Below are positions 60,819-64,000 of a DNA stretch of 64,000 nucleotides, in pieces. The translations under genes and the position numbers were made by a program. The notes beneath the pieces were generated by a model that was not told where the DNA came from, made no database searches, and was given only the letters and a program-made list of their open reading frames with translations. The DNA is taken from positions 67,337,159 through 67,401,158 of the forward strand of contig CM038467.1 of the NCBI GenBank assembly GCA_021464415.1, written 5' to 3'. This stretch comes from Lonicera japonica (Eukaryota; Streptophyta; Magnoliopsida; Dipsacales; Caprifoliaceae). How positions within the stretch are numbered: position 1 is the stretch's first letter; the number at the start of each line of letters is the position of its first letter.

Positions 60819-61462
60819 ACATGTAAAAGTTGAAGAGCTTGAGGTTGTCTGGGTATAAATTGAAAACTATAATCAAAACTTGAAGCTAGACAAATTTTAG
60901 GCGGGTGATGGAAGCTTAAAGCTAAACTTTTCAACAAAAACAAATTTTAAAATATTGGAGCAAACATGAATGTGGAAATTAAAGTTATCTTTTCAACAAC
61001 TAGATGCCCATATAGAGTGGGCCTAGTGGGACATTGCAGTCGCATCTATTTGCTTTTTCAATTGGGTTGTTTCCTATAAAATAGAAATATTTTAATATTT
61101 AAGGCTCCATCGAAAATGAAATCTAATAAAAATAATAATTTATTTACATAAAAAGTTAAAGAATAAGTTAGGATATATAATATTATGTTATCTATTTTAT
61201 AATTATTTTTATAAGTAGATATTTCTATCTTTCTTTATTTTTGTATAAAAAATTTCTTATTCACCCACCCCTTCCTTAAAGATAATTTTTTTCATGGAAA
61301 AAGTTAAAATGTAAGGCTCCGTTTGATAATTAAATGAAAAATAGTAAAAAAAAATGTATATTTTGAGAATTTGAAAAATAAGTTAAGAGATCCGGTGAGA
61401 TTAGCTCTTACTTTTTGACTAATTACTTCCATGATAAAATTTCTTTTAAGTGGGGGGGGGGG
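60819..61462. other. Intergenic AT-rich DNA
   Basis: No gene is seen. It ends in a G run (61452-61462) at the border of the inverted LTR. Confidence 0.5.
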
Positions 61463-62659
61463 TCAGAATCCGCAGATGTGAACCCCTGGTCTCCATCCCT
61501 AGTTTGCGAGTCTGAAATGTTGGAAAGGATTCCATTGTTCCATTTACTTCTATGTGTTGATAATTTATATTAGGTGTCCCTCTATCTTATTTCTAGATGC
61601 AATAAGGTTCATTCAGAGTCGCCAGTACGTTTTTACGAGAAAACGGACAACAGAGGTTGTGAAAAGGAAAAGGCCAAGGCAAGCCTTTTCCTTATACGGT
61701 TGTCTACGAAACTCGAATTCTATAGGGTTCGGGAACTAAGTTACATTTTGGGAAGGTGTTAGGCACCCATTCTGCCCTTTCGGTCTCTAGTAGATTTATA
61801 TGTTTATTCTATGTTGAAAAACTTAGATGCTTTTACTAACAGTCTACTACTTTCTGAAAATGATTTATAATAAAACCCTAACTTTGGGGGGAAAGGGATG
61901 AAAACCCTTGTATTCTGTGATCCAATGTTTTTGGTTTTGAAAATGCAGTACAAATGACAAAGTTTATGTTCTTGAATTTTTTTAAAAAAGGTATTTCAAC
62001 ATTGTTTCCTCAGATAACAATGTCGGTTTCTCGTTTTAATTATTTTGGAAAAGTTCAAATCTTTATCGGAAATAATTCAATATGGAATTTGAACTCTTTT
62101 AGGGGAGTTGTATCAGATATATCGCATTCTATGGGGAAGACAAGACATGCCCAAATTTAATTTTTAGGTAAGTTTTATTGATCCGGGTTTGGAAAACCTA
62201 GTTTTATCCGGACAATAATGTTCATACTTTTCTGATTTTACAAATGATTTTATCAGGGTTTTGTGTTGAAAACGATAAACTATTTGTAACTTGATAATAA
62301 GTTTATTCAAATAAAATGCGGACATAATAACAAATACGTTTAGAAATAAAACAAGTACACATATATCTAATTTTGAATACTAGTAGAGACTTTCTTTACC
62401 TTCCCGACTAGAAATATAATAATAAGAGAGAAAATATAATACGGCAGAGAAACTTCCGGCGATAATAAGCTTTTCCTCTTCAGATATTTTCGAAAACTTG
62501 ATTCCAGAAGTGAGACACATCGAGTGTCGAGAATATGTTTGATAATTCTTCAAAAATCAGATGATCGTAGAATATACTTGATAAAAAACTAGAAAATCAA
62601 ATATAAAACTTAGAATTTTAAATCCCAAGTGGCTGCCTTGAACTCTTGTGGGTGTTGGC

Positions 62660-62850
62660 CTATTTATAGTGCTGGGAAAGGATTGTCGCGTGACATTCCT
62701 CAAGAGAAGGCAAGTGTCGCGCGACATACGGCTGAAGTGACCCTTCTGACAGACTGATTTGTCAGAAAGTTGTTGGTCTATGTTTGGGGAACTTTTCAAG
62801 TGATATAAGAAATATTGTTGCGCAACATATAGGTTTATTACGTGACAATC
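62660..62850 (-). promoter_or_regulatory. Decayed LTR promoter with palindromes
   Basis: Next to the minus-strand TATAAATAGG (62660-62669) are TGTCGCGTGACA (62684-62695), an exact TGTCGCGCGACA (62715-62726), TGTTGCGCAACA (62816-62827) and a half-site near 62838. The changes are C-to-T or G-to-A at CpG steps. Confidence 0.6.
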
Positions 62851-63099
62851 CACCTTAAAAATAGGTTTGTTTGGCCAACAAAGCTCCCAGAGTAATTTCG
62901 AGTGTTCTGGTGGGCCTCAAACTCCAAGGCTATACTTTTTCGATAGTCGTTTTAAGGGTTCTTGCGGGATCACGGATTGGGGTGTTTACAGACCCTCTCA
63001 ACTTAAGCTCCTTGCTTGCAAGGAATTGAGGTGACTGGAAGAGATCATGGTCCATGACTCCCGCAAGAACTCTAAGAGAGTGTTCGTATGCAGAAATGT

Positions 63100-63560
63100 T
63101 TATGAGTGCCTCCGGAGAGGGCTTGTGATTGGTTTGCCTTTAAGAGGGCATGCCTATATAAAGGACTTATCCTGCCTCTGAAGAGGAATTTTGTTGCTTC
63201 ATTGCCTCTCTGGAGGGCTTAATTTGCTCCATTCGCCTCAGATGGGAGGACTACCATTGCTCCACTGCCTCTCTTGGTAGGACTCGATTTGCTCCACTTG
63301 CCTCAGATGGGAGGACTACCATTGCTCCACTGCCTCTCTGGGAGGACTTGATCTTCTCCACTTACCTCAGATGAGAGGACTACCATTGCTCCCCTGCCTA
63401 TTTGGGAGGACTTGTATCTGCAAAATGAAAGAACAAAAGCTGCCTCCGGGGAGGGCTTTGTGAGGGTTTTGCCTCTAGCAAGGGCTTGTGCTTGTGATTT
63501 TCCCTTTAAGAGGGCTTACATTGCCTCTAAAGAGGGCTTTGTTCAATCTGTCTTGGTGAA
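63100..63560. repeat. GCCTC..GAGGGC repeat zone of the inverted LTR
   Basis: Counterpart of 7780-8310. Three to four units share GGGAGGACTACCATTGCTCC, with GCCTCTnnGGAGGGCTT-type words between and around them. Unit lengths have drifted. Confidence 0.8.
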
Positions 63561-64000
63561 ATTGGTCCTCGGTATCTTTTTTCGACTGCTAGAGTGAAAG
63601 AGAAAGAGAAATTCATATGGGTGCAGGGAACTCATCGCGAGTCATTCATTCTTAAGTTCCAATCCTTTGGGAATCCCTTTGAAAATTTTTGCTTTGTCTA
63701 TTTTTATTTCTTAAACTGAGTGTTCTTCAGAAGAAATGGTTTTCTAGATCTTTTGTATCTCTTTATAAAAATGATGATTCATATTTTGCTTGTTTTCAAG
63801 TTATTTTTCCTTTATTGTGCTGAAAAGAAAATTTGTTTGAAAGAAATCTTTGATCTCTTTCGACATTTGTTTTTTCTGAGGCATTTTGTGGGTCTACATT
63901 GTTTTCTGTTTTTTGATGTCCTTATCTCTCCCTTGATCGAGGAAGCTTCCTAGTCTTTTATTTGTTGGCTAGGAACTTCTTCTACCGTTTGGCTTGATCA

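Larger units (their letters stand above)
61463..64000 (-). mobile_element. Inverted LTR of the same Tat-type family as 7339-9983
   Basis: Read on the minus strand it runs parallel to the first LTR: end zone (61463-61800), TATAAATAGG (62660-62669), palindrome cluster (62684-62850), the TTCTTGCGGGA word on both sides of 62950-63070, GCCTC repeat zone (63100-63560) and the CTTTTCAGCACAATA region near 63815. It continues past the window. Divergence from the first copy is obvious, so they are not a recent pair. Confidence 0.8.

Overview
This is nuclear DNA from a flowering plant, almost certainly a eudicot. The evidence is a split TIR-NB-ARC-LRR resistance gene (a class missing from grasses), plant LTR retrotransposons, L1-type LINE pieces, fragments of plant-only gene families, and AT-rich intergenic DNA. 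No bacterial, organellar or rRNA/tRNA genes were seen. Most of the window is transposon-derived or broken; the only long host gene is the resistance gene, and it carries a frameshift.

Layout. 1-9983 is the 3' part of a large Ty3/gypsy element of Tat/Ogre type: the end of pol (integrase, + strand), then two genes on the opposite strand (a DUF7745-like ORF and a five-exon plant-mobile-domain gene), then a long LTR of at least 2.6 kb. 9984-19050 and 22014-36030 are two copies (A and B) of one duplicated region. Each holds a degenerate pectin-methyltransferase-like (PMT) pseudogene, LTR-like sequence and a degenerate tandem array. The array is about 1.2 kb in copy A and about 8.6 kb in copy B. 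Between them (19050-22013) lie a GUB_WAK fragment, a local direct duplication and a short LINE insertion with target-site duplications. 36035-38950 is a minus-strand LINE cut off inside its reverse transcriptase.

39870-49297 is the resistance locus. Four copies of a promoter-containing block precede a TIR-NB-ARC-LRR-C-JID gene of five exons, with a truncated Copia 3' end in its long first intron. 49300-55080 is AT-rich and holds MITE-like inverted repeats. 55080-56010 is an old Tat-type LTR piece interrupted by a clean 666-bp solo LTR with a 5-bp target-site duplication. 56880-60465 is a heavily mutated gypsy element (LTR, gag, protease, reverse transcriptase). 60717-60818 is a stray TIR-domain fragment. 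61463-64000 is an inverted copy of the LTR at 7339-9983.

Most interesting signal. The 12-bp palindrome TGTCGCGCGACA, with three CpG steps, is clustered next to the TATA box of three separate promoters in the Tat element: both antisense genes and the LTR. Eleven copies are exact (ten in the first element, one in the inverted LTR) and at least four are decayed. A retrotransposon whose LTR and private antisense genes share one operator-like motif, and which encodes a plant-mobile-domain protein (a family linked to transposon silencing), looks like a self-regulating or anti-silencing circuit. That last step is inference.
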